Assembly: GCF_014636635.1 (NCBI RefSeq)
Contig: NZ_BMEO01000005.1
Span: forward strand, 25,963 to 89,962
Source of the DNA: Marinicella pacifica
GTDB taxonomy: Bacteria; Pseudomonadota; Gammaproteobacteria; Xanthomonadales; Marinicellaceae
DNA length: 64,000 bases
Reading direction: 5' to 3'
Below, piece after piece: positions 27,651-36,540 of the stretch. Each line of letters starts with the position of its first letter. The first letter of the stretch is position 1. The notes under the pieces are model-generated. The model was not told the origin of the DNA. It made no database searches and saw nothing but the letters and a program-made list of their open reading frames with translations. The position numbers were made by a program, and so were the translations under genes.

Positions 27651-28697
27651 ATGGACTACAGCCAATTAAAAAGCGACATCGATCAATGGGCGCAAGAAAT
27701 CGGTTTTTCTCAGGTGGGCGTCAGTGACATTGATTTAACTGAAGCCGGTGAACATTTGAATCGCTGGCTGGCCAAAGGCTTCCATGCAGATATGGATTAT
27801 ATGCACAAACACGGTGAAAAGCGCTACCACCCGGAACAACTGGTTTCCGGTACGGTACGTATTATTTCGGCTCGCTTAAACTACATGGACACCGACGTTA
27901 AACCCTATCAACAAGCCCTCAAAGAAACCCAAAAAGCCGCCGTGTCACGCTATGCCCTGGGCCGTGATTACCATAAGCTGATGCGTAATAAACTCAAAAA
28001 GCTGGCACAAAGAATCGAAAACGAAGTGGGTGAATTGGGGTATCGGGTGTTTTCAGATTCAGCCCCGGTAATGGAAAAAGCCATCGCTGAAAAAGCCGGG
28101 CTTGGTTGGATTGGTAAACACAGCAATGTGATTAACCCGAAAGCCGGATCCTATTTTTTCCTGGGCGAAATTTATACCGATATACCATTACCGACGGATG
28201 AAGCCCACGATTTTCATTGTGGTAGTTGTACGGCTTGCATACCCGCCTGCCCTACCGGCGCCATTGTGGCACCGTTTCAAATCGATGCCGGTCGGTGTAT
28301 TTCTTATCTCACCATCGAAAACCAAGGTGCCATTCCAGAGCACCTGCGTAGCGCCATCGGTAACCGGATATACGGCTGTGATGACTGCCAGATGGTGTGC
28401 CCGTGGAATAAATTCACCCAAAAATCCCAAGAATCGGATTTTTCACCACGACAACAATTAGACGACATTGAGCTGCTGGAATTATTTGCCTGGACTGAAG
28501 ATGAGTTCCTAAAGAAAACCGAAGGCTCACCAATCAGACGTATCGGCTATGCGTCCTGGCAACGCAATTTAGCCGTGGCCTTGGGTAACGCGGTAACCGA
28601 ACCGGCCATTGTTGAGGCTTTGACCAATAAGCGCGACAGTGTCTCGGACATGGTTAAAGAACACATCGAATGGGCCCTTAAACAGCACGCTCAATGA
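27651..28697 (+). CDS. queG: epoxyqueuosine reductase
   Basis: Cobalamin- and iron-sulfur-dependent enzyme for the last step of queuosine tRNA modification. 348 aa from the ATG at 27651 (MDYSQLKSDI); a GTG at 27630 is an alternative. Visible: the cobalamin-domain region ALGRDYHKLMRNKLKKLAQR, SDSAPVMEKAIAEKAGLGWI, and two 4Fe-4S clusters in HCGSCTACIPACPTGAI and YGCDDCQMVCPWNKF. The C-terminal HEAT-like part (GNAVTEPAIVEAL) is present. Confidence 0.95.
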   Translation: MDYSQLKSDIDQWAQEIGFSQVGVSDIDLTEAGEHLNRWLAKGFHADMDYMHKHGEKRYHPEQLVSGTVRIISARLNYMDTDVKPYQQALKETQKAAVSRYALGRDYHKLMRNKLKKLAQRIENEVGELGYRVFSDSAPVMEKAIAEKAGLGWIGKHSNVINPKAGSYFFLGEIYTDIPLPTDEAHDFHCGSCTACIPACPTGAIVAPFQIDAGRCISYLTIENQGAIPEHLRSAIGNRIYGCDDCQMVCPWNKFTQKSQESDFSPRQQLDDIELLELFAWTEDEFLKKTEGSPIRRIGYASWQRNLAVALGNAVTEPAIVEALTNKRDSVSDMVKEHIEWALKQHAQ

Positions 28698-28771
28698 TTG
28701 TTGCTCAATGCGCCTGTTCTTGGTGAATTTATATTCCGGTTTTGTCAGAAATTAAATTGACTCAAATCCTT

Positions 28772-28806
28772 GCCGGCGAAGGCCGGCATCCAGTGTCTGT
28801 GAGAAA
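28772..28806. repeat. dispersed palindromic repeat (CCGGC family), copy 1
   Basis: GCCGGCGAAGGCCGGC followed by ATCCAGTGTCTGTGAGAA. Related copies at 56819-56854 and 57008-57040 share the hairpin and the CCAGnnTCTnTGAGA tail. It lies just downstream of queG. Confidence 0.65.
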
Positions 28807-28854
28807 AAACCAAAACAAAAAATCAACATCATTTAAGTTGAAGACCATGTTTTC

Positions 28855-29418
28855 TTATTCAATCAATGCCTGCAGACCCTTGTAATCAATCGGTCCCATG
28901 TGTTTTTTATGCCGCATGCCTTCAGGTGTATACACGATGGTGGTTGGCAAGCCCAATCCACCTTCAGCGGCAAATGCCGGCGGGTCATAAATATCCATCG
29001 TTAATAAAGGATAATTGACGTTAAAATCAGCGGCAAAATTCTGCAACTTTTCGACCGGGGCATCTTCGTAAGCAATGCCCAGAATTTGCACATTGTCATG
29101 TTCATTTTGAAAACGCACCAACTCAGGTATTTCATCCCGGCAAGGCGCACACCAGGTGGCCCAGTAATTTAAAATCAGCCATTGTCCCCGGTAATCAGCC
29201 GCTTGTACCTGTTCACCGGAGAGATTGTTTAAGGTAAAGTTCAAAGGGCCTGACTTGCCGTCCTGAACTAAGTCTGAAGCGGCTTCGTTCGCAACATTTT
29301 CCTGTGGTTCAGTGGGTTGTTGTTTGCTTTGTACATTTTGCGTGGTACTTTGGTCATTTTCGGGCGATTGACAAGCGCTTAAAAAAACCACCGCCAGCGC
29401 AAGGGAGATTATTTTCAT
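28855..29418 (-). CDS. TlpA/ResA-like thiol-disulfide oxidoreductase lipoprotein
   Basis: 187 aa. Lipobox LSAC-Q at residues 13-17 after a short signal peptide, a Gln/Asn-rich linker, then a thioredoxin fold with the active site WATWCAPCRDEIPEL near residue 90 and the cis-Pro region GGLGLPTTIVYTPEG. Expected to be an outer- or inner-membrane-anchored periplasmic reductant for cytochrome or envelope thiols. Its start overlaps the yihY stop by 4 bp. Confidence 0.9.
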   Translation of the reverse strand: MKIISLALAVVFLSACQSPENDQSTTQNVQSKQQPTEPQENVANEAASDLVQDGKSGPLNFTLNNLSGEQVQAADYRGQWLILNYWATWCAPCRDEIPELVRFQNEHDNVQILGIAYEDAPVEKLQNFAADFNVNYPLLTMDIYDPPAFAAEGGLGLPTTIVYTPEGMRHKKHMGPIDYKGLQALIE

Positions 29419-30620
29419 TGTTCGGTTTGCTCCAGAATTGAATCCATCGATTGAGACAGGAGATTATCCTTAGGTTTCCAGAATTCATCAAGGATTGATT
29501 GAAATTCCGCAAAATAGGCATCCGCTTCCAACGGAATTTTATAATTTCCTTTTTTATAAAATTCGCGACCCGATAGTCGGCTTAAATCTTTTTGTAGTAA
29601 ATACTCGCCTTCATTATCGAGGCTGATAAAGTGCTCATCCTGCAACCAGCACAATTGGGCGGACAATTCATTATCCGGCACAAAAGACAGTTGGTCTGCC
29701 ATGGTCTGATAATTCAGAGTCTCGCCTTTTATATGGGCCTGACGCAACATTTTTAAAATCGCCAACAACAGAACAAAGCGCTGTTCGGTGCGGTATTGAC
29801 GGGTTCGCACCCGCCATTTTGAACTGGATAACGTCGCAGTCATGGTGCCGCCCAGGAGAATAATATTCCAGGACACATAGAGCCAAATTAAAAACAGCGG
29901 CACAGTGGCTAAAGCGCCATACACTTTTTCATAGGTGGGGATTTTTGTTACATAGAAGGTAAACGCCAGTTTAGCCAGTTCAAATAAAATGGCCGCAAAA
30001 ACCGCCCCGGCCAGGGCATGCCGCCATTTAATTTTGGTGTTGGGCACCACCAGATAAATCAGAAAAAAACCAACGGTCGAAGCCAATACCGGCATCACTT
30101 TTAACAAAAAGGTCTTGGCACCGGCAAAAGCTGAATACTGCAAAACACTGGATGACATGGCAATCCCGCCACCCACCAGCAAAGGCCCCATGGTCAACAC
30201 CGCCCAGTACATGAGCACTTTTTTCATAAACCGACCGGATGGTTTGGTGGCAAAAATACGGTTGAGGGCTTTTTCCATGGTTTGCATCAACAACAAGGAG
30301 GTTACAAACACCGCCAAAAACATGGTCACGGTTAAGCTTCTGACTTTTTCAACGAAACCCAGGATATGGGTTTGCAGAATTTCACCGCTTGTGGGCACAA
30401 AGTTCTGAAAAATAAAATCCTGTAACATCTCAGAAGCGTCTTCAAACAAAGGCATCGCCGAAAAAACGGTAACCAGTACCGCCATCAAAGGCACCAAGGC
30501 CAACAACGAGGTATAAGCCAGTGATCCGGCCGCCAACGCCACCTCATCCTGGATATAGCGCCTGAAAAGCTCCTGAATAAAATATTTAGAATTATCGCGT
30601 AAACGTTGGTAGTCAGCCAT
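29415..30620 (-). CDS. YihY/BrkB family inner membrane protein
   Basis: 401 aa. Six hydrophobic helices in the first ~280 residues with the family signatures AAGSLAYTSLLALVPLMAVL, VVPNTKIKWRHALAGAVFAA and YGALATVPLFLIWLYVSWNI. The C-terminal ~110 residues (QRFVLLLAILKMLRQAH, then QLSFVPDNELSAQLCWLQDE) resemble a winged helix, as in the longer proteobacterial versions. Transport or envelope role is not established. Followed by the TlpA-like gene. Confidence 0.9.
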   Translation of the reverse strand: MADYQRLRDNSKYFIQELFRRYIQDEVALAAGSLAYTSLLALVPLMAVLVTVFSAMPLFEDASEMLQDFIFQNFVPTSGEILQTHILGFVEKVRSLTVTMFLAVFVTSLLLMQTMEKALNRIFATKPSGRFMKKVLMYWAVLTMGPLLVGGGIAMSSSVLQYSAFAGAKTFLLKVMPVLASTVGFFLIYLVVPNTKIKWRHALAGAVFAAILFELAKLAFTFYVTKIPTYEKVYGALATVPLFLIWLYVSWNIILLGGTMTATLSSSKWRVRTRQYRTEQRFVLLLAILKMLRQAHIKGETLNYQTMADQLSFVPDNELSAQLCWLQDEHFISLDNEGEYLLQKDLSRLSGREFYKKGNYKIPLEADAYFAEFQSILDEFWKPKDNLLSQSMDSILEQTEQ

Positions 30621-30772
30621 GAGTTCTGTCTATTTTTAAAGTTTATCTTATCACATCTTTGGCCTTTTATATCGACGTCGCTATTCATGGCGCAGAAATT
30701 AATTTTGTGTTATATTAATTGAGTCATGGGTGGTTTTATCAACCCACTGTGTGGGGTAAACAGGGGATAATT

Positions 30773-31144
30773 ATGAAAAATAGACACGCTCAATTAATTC
30801 TCTTGGGTTTTATACTGGTTTTGGCAAGCTGTGGTCAAAGTCCACCTAAACTCACCCACTTTGCCGCCATCAATGAGCGTTTTGAAACCGTTTTTAAAAC
30901 GCAGGATTCAAAGCAGTTAAAAACCATCAGCCAGTTATTTCATGATCGTCATGAAGCCAACAATGCGGCGGCTGAATTTGAATATTTGTTGGATTTAACC
31001 ACCCGGGATGGCGCTGAACGCTGGCGCTGCAGTCCCAATGGTTATTGCCAAAGAAGAACCGCCGGCACAGAGATGCAAGTCACCATATATAGACTGGAGA
31101 GATACCGCGAGTTGTATGATCTGATTAATTTAACCGCTCATTAA
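30773..31144 (+). CDS. small hypothetical lipoprotein
   Basis: 123 aa, family not recognised. Start at 30773 (MKNRHAQLILLGFILVLASC) gives a lipobox LASC-G. The mature part has one CSPNGYC pair that may form a disulfide, in a mostly helical charged protein. A GGGGAT-like ribosome site precedes the ATG. It is divergent from yihY and its 3' end overlaps the trpC stop by 15 bp in convergent orientation. Confidence 0.7.
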   Translation: MKNRHAQLILLGFILVLASCGQSPPKLTHFAAINERFETVFKTQDSKQLKTISQLFHDRHEANNAAAEFEYLLDLTTRDGAERWRCSPNGYCQRRTAGTEMQVTIYRLERYRELYDLINLTAH

Positions 31145-31939
31145 TTCTTGTAACGCCACACCGGGTTGTGGCTGGCGCATTAAAGACTCACCCACCAAAA
31201 AGCAATGAATGCCGACCGCTTGTAGGCGCGTGATATCCTCATGATGGCCAATACCGCTTTCACTCACAACCAAACGCCCTTCATCCATGTGTTTCACTAA
31301 GCGCTCACTGGTGGCAATGTCCGTTTCAAAGGTCTTTAAATTCCTGTTATTGATGCCGATTAACTGTGTCGGGGTTTTCAAAGCCCGTTGCAATTCTTCT
31401 TCATCGTGCACTTCCATCAACACATCCATCTCCAAATCCTGTGCCAATAATGTCATATGCATTAAGTCCGCATCACTTAAACAGGCCACAATCAGTAAAA
31501 TACAATCGGCACCGAGGGCTTTGGACTGGTAAATCTGCCAGGGATCAATGATAAAATCTTTACGTAAAACCGGCAAATCCGTGGCTTGTTTCGCCACCAT
31601 TAAATAATCATCATGACCTTGAAAATAAGGTGTATCGGTTAACACCGACAAACAGGCAGCGCCACCTTGTTGATAATTCAAAGCAATGGTTTTGGGATCA
31701 AAATCTTCACGAATAACCCCCTTTGATGGTGAGGCTTTTTTAACTTCTGCAATGACAGCAGGTTTGTTTTCTTTGATTTTATCCTGTAAGGCACGAATAA
31801 AATATCGGCGCGGTACAAACTGTTCATTCGCTTTAAAGGCCTGAATTTGATCCTCCAGATCCTTCACGCTAACAGTTGCCTTTAAGGCCGTCACTTCCGA
31901 CGATTTACTGCGCATAATTTCAGCCAATCGATCAGCCAT
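31130..31939 (-). CDS. trpC: indole-3-glycerol phosphate synthase
   Basis: 269-aa TIM-barrel enzyme of tryptophan synthesis, closing the indole ring of CdRP. Motifs: VIAEVKKASPSKGVIREDFD, SVLTDTPYFQGHDDYL, LRKDFIIDPWQIYQSKALGA, LMEVHDEEELQRAL, IGINNRNLKTFETDI and VSESGIGHHEDI. No TrpF domain is fused. Its start overlaps trpD by 8 bp. Last gene of trpE-G-D-C; trpF, trpB and trpA are not adjacent. Confidence 0.96.
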   Translation of the reverse strand: MADRLAEIMRSKSSEVTALKATVSVKDLEDQIQAFKANEQFVPRRYFIRALQDKIKENKPAVIAEVKKASPSKGVIREDFDPKTIALNYQQGGAACLSVLTDTPYFQGHDDYLMVAKQATDLPVLRKDFIIDPWQIYQSKALGADCILLIVACLSDADLMHMTLLAQDLEMDVLMEVHDEEELQRALKTPTQLIGINNRNLKTFETDIATSERLVKHMDEGRLVVSESGIGHHEDITRLQAVGIHCFLVGESLMRQPQPGVALQELMSG

Positions 31940-32972
31940 GTTGACGCTCCATTTGTTGGCTTAATTCAGCCAGTTGTTGCCACACGGTCCAGGCTTTACC
32001 GGAATTCAAAATATTTTGCGCTTGTTTGACGCCTTCGACCATGCTGCTGACTTGCCCGGCCACATAAATCGCAGCGCCCGCATTCAACGCCAATATGTCT
32101 GCTGCAGGTCCGGGCTTTCCTGACAAGGCATTGCGAATCAAATGTAAACTTTCCGAAGCACTGTTAACAACCAGAGGTGTCATGTCCTGTTGCGCAATAC
32201 CAAAATCCTCAGGTTGTACACTGTATTCAGTGACCACGCCATTTTTCAGCTCACACAAATAGGTGGGCGCTGACAATGAAATCTCATCCATGCCATCATG
32301 GGAATGGACAAACAGCACATGCTCAGAACCCACATTGTGCATCACCTCGGCCGCCAGTCGCATCCAGTCTTTGGAAAAAATCCCAATCACCTGGCGTTTG
32401 GTGCCTGCCGGATTAGTCAGGGGGCCCAGTAAATTAAACAGCGTCCGCACGCCTAACTCTTTGCGTGGCAGTACCGCATGTCGGGTGGCACCATGGTGGG
32501 CCGGCGCAAATAAAAAGCCGATGTTTAGGGTTTCAATACACCTCGCGACCTGTTGTGGGGTCAAATCCAAATACATGCCGCCGGCTTCCAGGACATCCGC
32601 TGAGCCGGTGGTTGACGACACCGACCGGTTACCGTGTTTGGCCACAGGACAACCGGCCGCCGCCGCAATAAATGCGGTACCGGTGGACACATTAAACACA
32701 CCTTTACCGTCACCGCCGGTGCCGCAGGTATCGATGATATCGGTACAATCACAATTAACCCGGGTGGCCCTTTGACGCATGACATTCACCGCCTCGGTGA
32801 TTTGTGGTGCCGTTTCACCGCGAATTTTCATCGCCATCAGCCAGCCACCAATCTGAGCCGGGGTGGCCTCGCCATCCATAATCTGGTTCATCACATCGGT
32901 GACCATACCCTCGGGCATGGCATGACCATCACCCAACAGGTCCAAAGCGTCTTGTATTGCGGTTTTTGACAT
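31932..32972 (-). CDS. trpD: anthranilate phosphoribosyltransferase
   Basis: 346 aa. Transfers ribose-phosphate from PRPP to anthranilate. Conserved: the PRPP motif DTCGTGGDGKGVFNVSTGTA, KHGNRSVSSTTGSADVLEAG, FLFAPAHHGATRHAV, RTLFNLLGPLTNPAG, and DGMDEISLSAPT near residue 225. It lies 9 bp after trpG and is a separate polypeptide from it, unlike the TrpGD fusion of enterobacteria. Confidence 0.96.
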   Translation of the reverse strand: MSKTAIQDALDLLGDGHAMPEGMVTDVMNQIMDGEATPAQIGGWLMAMKIRGETAPQITEAVNVMRQRATRVNCDCTDIIDTCGTGGDGKGVFNVSTGTAFIAAAAGCPVAKHGNRSVSSTTGSADVLEAGGMYLDLTPQQVARCIETLNIGFLFAPAHHGATRHAVLPRKELGVRTLFNLLGPLTNPAGTKRQVIGIFSKDWMRLAAEVMHNVGSEHVLFVHSHDGMDEISLSAPTYLCELKNGVVTEYSVQPEDFGIAQQDMTPLVVNSASESLHLIRNALSGKPGPAADILALNAGAAIYVAGQVSSMVEGVKQAQNILNSGKAWTVWQQLAELSQQMERQHG

Positions 32973-32981
32973 AAAATATTT

Positions 32982-33566
32982 TTACTGATTTTGATTAATG
33001 AAATTTTTAAGCATCTGATGGCCGTGCTCAGTAAGTATACTTTCAGGGTGAAACTGGACACCGCTGATGGCGTATTCTCTGTGACGAAATCCCATGATTT
33101 CCTCCAAACTGCCATCGGGATTTTCAGTCCAGGCCGTGACCTCCAGACAATCGGGCAGACTGTCTTGCGCCACCACCAGAGAATGATATCTTGTGGCGTT
33201 AAAAGGATTATCCAGCCCCTTAAAAACATCACTGTTATGATGATGAATTTTTGAGATTTTACCGTGCATAATGGTTTTCGCCCGCACCACTTCACCACCA
33301 AATACCTGACCGATACTCTGATGCCCAAGACATACACCCAGTAATGGAATATTTCCCTGACAAGCGCGAATCATATCCATAGAAATGCCCGCCTTATCCG
33401 GATCACAAGGCCCCGGCGAAATCACCACATGATCAGGCTTTAAAGCCAGCGCCTTATCCACGGTAATTTCGTCATTGCGATAAACTTCCACCTGCTGGCC
33501 CAGCTCACCGAAATACTGCACCAGGTTATAGGTGAACGAATCATAGTTATCGATCATTAACAGCAT
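32982..33566 (-). CDS. trpG: anthranilate synthase component II (glutamine amidotransferase)
   Basis: 194-aa class I glutamine amidotransferase that supplies ammonia to TrpE. Visible: [35 protein letters not shown], the nucleophile motif [16 protein letters not shown], and the His/Glu pair in [18 protein letters not shown]. It could also serve PabA in folate synthesis, as this family often does. Between trpE and trpD, with a 64-bp gap to trpE. Confidence 0.95.
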   Translation of the reverse strand: MLLMIDNYDSFTYNLVQYFGELGQQVEVYRNDEITVDKALALKPDHVVISPGPCDPDKAGISMDMIRACQGNIPLLGVCLGHQSIGQVFGGEVVRAKTIMHGKISKIHHHNSDVFKGLDNPFNATRYHSLVVAQDSLPDCLEVTAWTENPDGSLEEIMGFRHREYAISGVQFHPESILTEHGHQMLKNFINQNQ

Positions 33567-33630
33567 CGCTTAATCCAACAAAAAAACAAGCATTGTACCG
33601 AAAAAAAACCACCACTGACATAAACTGACA

Positions 33631-35106
33631 TTAAAACCCGTCAGATGCCTGCGCCACCGCTTTAATCACCGCACGGGCTTTGTTCATAATTTCCTGCCAT
33701 TCATTTTCGGGTACGCTGTCGGCGACGATGCCGGCACCGGCCTGGATGTGCAGTTGCTGATCTTTAATCACGGCGGTACGGATGGCGATGGCCATGTCCA
33801 TATCATCGTGCCAGCCCCAATAACCAACCGCACCGGCATAGACATTGCGTTTAACTTTTTCCAGTTCGGCAATAATTTCCATGGCGCGGACTTTAGCGGC
33901 ACCGGACAAAGTGCCTGCAGGGAACACGGCTTTAATAATGTCGGCATTGCTTAAGCCATTCTTGAGTTGAGCCCGGACTTCCGACACGATATGCATGACA
34001 TGAGAGTAATGTTCAATCACCATTTTATCTTTAAGTTCTACCGTACCAATTTCAGCAATCCGCCCCAGATCATTGCGACCCAAATCAATCAGCATCAGAT
34101 GCTCGGCCAGTTCTTTCGGGTCATTCAACAATTCAGCTTCTAACGTCTTGTCTTCTGCTTCATCTTTACCGCGCGGTCGGGTCCCGGCAATGGGTCGTAA
34201 GGTGACTTCATTGTCAATCCGCCTCACCAGAACTTCAGGTGATGAGCCCACCACTTGATAATCACCAAAATCCATAAAGTACATATAAGGACTTGGGTTT
34301 GAAGCGCGTAAAGCCCGATAGACGTCCAGGGGCCGGGCCTTAAACTCAGTGGTAATACGTTGTGATAACACCACCTGCATAATATCGCCGGCTTCGATGT
34401 ACGCCTTACATTGTTTCACCGCCCGGCTGAATTCATCTTCGCTAAAGCCGGTTTTAAAATCGGTGGTATCGATACTGTCGGGATTGATCATTTCCGCATA
34501 GCCGGTGCTGCCTGAGCGCAATCGATGCACCAGTTCTTCCAAGCGTTTGCGACCGCGTGCATAGGCATGTTCATGGCTTGGATTCACATGCTCAATCAGC
34601 CACACTTTACCGGCCAGATTATCAAAAACAGCCACGGATTCGGCCAGCATCATATGAATATCCGGTATGTCCAAAGTATCCGGTGGCGCCAATCCGGCCA
34701 GTTTCGGTTCGATATGCTCAATGGTTTCATAGCCCATATAACCCACCAGTCCGCCGGAAAAGCCGGGCAATTCATCAATATCAGGTACTTTATAACGATT
34801 TTTAATGGCTTCCACCGTGGTCAGCATATCTTCAGTCTGATAACTGTCCACCATTTCATTGTAATTAAACTCTCGCACCTCACGACCGGAAATATGAAAA
34901 CGCATATCAGCGGACAAGCCAATAATCGAGTAGCGCCCCCAACGGGCACCGCCTTCCACTGATTCCAGTAAAAAAGTATGCGGACCATTGGCGAGCTTCA
35001 GCCATGCGCTTAACGGCGTGTCCAAATCTGCTGACACGCAGCGATACAGTGGAATGCGGTTGTAACCGGCTTGGGCGTAGTTGTTAAATTGCTCAGCTGA
35101 TAGCAT
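33631..35106 (-). CDS. trpE: anthranilate synthase component I
   Basis: 491-aa chorismate-using enzyme, first step of tryptophan synthesis. N-terminal feedback region includes LLESVEGGARWGRYSIIG (the LLES motif that binds tryptophan). Catalytic C-terminal region: GDIMQVVLSQRITTEF, PSPYMYFMDFGDYQVVGSSP, RPIAGTRPRGKDEAEDK, DLGRNDLGRIAEIGTV and AGTLSGAAKVRAMEII. Start at 35106 (MLSAEQFNNYAQAGYNRI); an upstream in-frame ATG at 35148 falls inside the predicted promoter and is rejected. Confidence 0.95.
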   Translation of the reverse strand: MLSAEQFNNYAQAGYNRIPLYRCVSADLDTPLSAWLKLANGPHTFLLESVEGGARWGRYSIIGLSADMRFHISGREVREFNYNEMVDSYQTEDMLTTVEAIKNRYKVPDIDELPGFSGGLVGYMGYETIEHIEPKLAGLAPPDTLDIPDIHMMLAESVAVFDNLAGKVWLIEHVNPSHEHAYARGRKRLEELVHRLRSGSTGYAEMINPDSIDTTDFKTGFSEDEFSRAVKQCKAYIEAGDIMQVVLSQRITTEFKARPLDVYRALRASNPSPYMYFMDFGDYQVVGSSPEVLVRRIDNEVTLRPIAGTRPRGKDEAEDKTLEAELLNDPKELAEHLMLIDLGRNDLGRIAEIGTVELKDKMVIEHYSHVMHIVSEVRAQLKNGLSNADIIKAVFPAGTLSGAAKVRAMEIIAELEKVKRNVYAGAVGYWGWHDDMDMAIAIRTAVIKDQQLHIQAGAGIVADSVPENEWQEIMNKARAVIKAVAQASDGF

Positions 35107-35131
35107 GAATGTAAAGCATTTAAAAAGGCTT

Positions 35132-35159
35132 AGTTTACCGTGATTCAATCACGGGTCAA
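35132..35159 (-). promoter_or_regulatory. trpE promoter with a palindrome filling the spacer
   Basis: On the minus strand TTGACC (35159-35154), 16-bp spacer, TAAACT (35137-35132). The spacer is almost exactly the palindrome CCGTGATT-C-AATCACGG (35138-35154), a likely repressor site. The start point near 35125 leaves a leader of about 19 nt, too short for a trp attenuator. The palindrome does not match the E. coli TrpR box. Confidence 0.6.
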
Positions 35160-35176
35160 CGGTCTTAGTGAATTTA

Positions 35177-35857
35177 TCATTTTGATTTTAATTCATAGTC
35201 GTATTCACCGCCCTGTTCTAAGGCCCTTTGATACGCCGGCCGGGCTTGAAAACGCTTCACCCAGGCTGTGATATGGGGGTAATTATCTGCCAGTTTTTGT
35301 TGCTGCGATAAGGCGGCCGACAGGGGAAAGGACATTTGAATATCCGCCGCACTGATGTCATTACCTAAAAACCATTTTTTATCGCTTAAATGCTGCTCGA
35401 TAAAATCAAAATGGGTTTTAATGTTTGGGTGGACAAAACTGCTCAACACTTTATCCGCAATACCTTTGGCGATGGGCCGGATAAAAAACGGCATGGGTGC
35501 GGTTTTAACTTTATCAAACACCAGCTGCATCAACAGTGGCGGCATCACACTGCCTTCGGCATAATGCAGCCAGAACTGACAATCGGTATAAGCGCCACTA
35601 TTACGTCGTGGCAACCAGTCCTTGCCGTATTTTCGGCACAAATAATCGATAATACAGCCCGATTCCGCCAGCATCCTGCCTTTATCTTCTAATACCGGCG
35701 ATTTGCCCAGGGGATGCACTTGTTTTAATTCCGGCGGTGCCAGCTGGGTCTTTTCATCGCGCGCATAATGCTTAATTTCATACTCTAAATCAAGCTCCTC
35801 CAGTAACCATAAAATACGCTGCGATCGGGAGTTTTCCAGGTGGTGTAAAGTAATCAT
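35177..35857 (-). CDS. glutathione S-transferase family protein
   Basis: 226 aa. Thioredoxin-like N domain with the substrate loop LHHLENSRSQRILWLLEELD (catalytic Ser or Arg type) and VHPLGKSPVLEDKGRMLAES (cis-Pro and glutathione-binding E-S). All-helical C domain with FLGNDISAADIQMSFPLSA. Start at 35857 (MITLHHLENSR) by family alignment; longer frames starting at 35881 or 36040 run into the antitoxin promoter. Substrate unknown. It precedes trpE on the same strand. Confidence 0.9.
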   Translation of the reverse strand: MITLHHLENSRSQRILWLLEELDLEYEIKHYARDEKTQLAPPELKQVHPLGKSPVLEDKGRMLAESGCIIDYLCRKYGKDWLPRRNSGAYTDCQFWLHYAEGSVMPPLLMQLVFDKVKTAPMPFFIRPIAKGIADKVLSSFVHPNIKTHFDFIEQHLSDKKWFLGNDISAADIQMSFPLSAALSQQQKLADNYPHITAWVKRFQARPAYQRALEQGGEYDYELKSK

Positions 35858-35951
35858 TCCGGTGTCCAAAAAAGTATCCATTTTAGCATAAGGTCTGGCC
35901 ATATATATCTGCAGACAATTAATATGATTGTTAGAGAGCACCTTAATAATA

Positions 35952-35985
35952 TTGGTTATTTTGTCTATTTTGATTAAAATAGACA
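35952..35985 (+). promoter_or_regulatory. promoter and operator of the toxin-antitoxin pair
   Basis: TTGGTT (35952-35957), 17-bp spacer, TAAAAT (35975-35980), start near 35987. A perfect palindrome with arms TGTCTATTTT and AAAATAGACA around GATT (35962-35985) covers the spacer and -10, as expected for autorepression by a Phd-type antitoxin. Confidence 0.75.
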
Positions 35986-36008
35986 CATTGAACTTTATCA
36001 AAAACACC

Positions 36009-36272
36009 ATGGAAAACACCATAACAGCCACGCAAGCCAAACAAGAATTTGGCGAACTTATTCTCCGTTCTCAAAAATCACCAGTCCAAGTCACCAAAAA
36101 CGGCAAACCTGTTGCCGTCATTTTGTCGGACACAGACTATCAGCAGATGAAAAAACAAAACTTACGGGCCGCATTGATTGAAGGTGAATTAAGTGGTGAT
36201 GCCGGTGAACTTGATATCCAAGCCATCAAAGAAAAAGCAAGAAAACAAATGGCTGATGCACAGGATTCATAA
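36009..36272 (+). CDS. type II antitoxin, Phd/YefM family
   Basis: 87 aa. Phd/YefM DNA-binding fold at the N-terminus: MENTITATQAKQEFGELILR, then PVQVTKNGKPVAVILSDTDY. The C-terminal tail (GELSGDAGELDIQAIKEKAR) is charged and would wrap the toxin. It neutralises the ParE-like toxin encoded next, whose start it overlaps by 17 bp, and represses the promoter through the palindrome upstream. Start ATG at 36009; the longer frame from 35928 reads through the operator. Confidence 0.92.
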   Translation: MENTITATQAKQEFGELILRSQKSPVQVTKNGKPVAVILSDTDYQQMKKQNLRAALIEGELSGDAGELDIQAIKEKARKQMADAQDS

Positions 36273-36537
36273 ACAACACCAGGCCGAGCAGGATTTAATC
36301 GATATTTGGATATATTCTTGTGGAAACTGGGGTGCGATTCAAGCAGATAATTATTTAGATGAAGCCTTTAAAAATATTGCGGAAAACCCCGAGATTGGCG
36401 TTAATATTAATTACATACGTCCCGGTTATCTTAAGTATTCCGTTAAAGAGCATATCATCTTCTATAGAATTCAAAAATCAACCATTCATATTGTGCGTGT
36501 ATTAGGCAATGAGATGGATTATATCCAACATTTGTAA
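36256..36537 (+). CDS. parE: type II toxin, RelE/ParE family
   Basis: 93 aa. ParE-like fold: HKQHQAEQDLIDIWIYSCGN, a helix pair (ADNYLDEAFKNIAENPEIGV), RPGYLKYSVKEHIIFYRIQK and HIVRVLGNEMDYIQHL at the end. ParE toxins poison DNA gyrase; other members of the superfamily cut mRNA, so the target is not certain. Start at 36256 inside the antitoxin gene. It converges on recG with a 3-bp gap. Confidence 0.92.
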   Translation: MHRIHKQHQAEQDLIDIWIYSCGNWGAIQADNYLDEAFKNIAENPEIGVNINYIRPGYLKYSVKEHIIFYRIQKSTIHIVRVLGNEMDYIQHL

Positions 36538-36540
36538 AAA

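Noticed and set aside
35107..35148. Longer trpE frame from 35148
   Set aside because: It lies inside the predicted promoter and operator and adds residues not seen in TrpE.
35107..35176. trp attenuator or leader peptide
   Set aside because: The distance from predicted start point to ATG is about 19 nt with no Trp codons or alternative hairpins.
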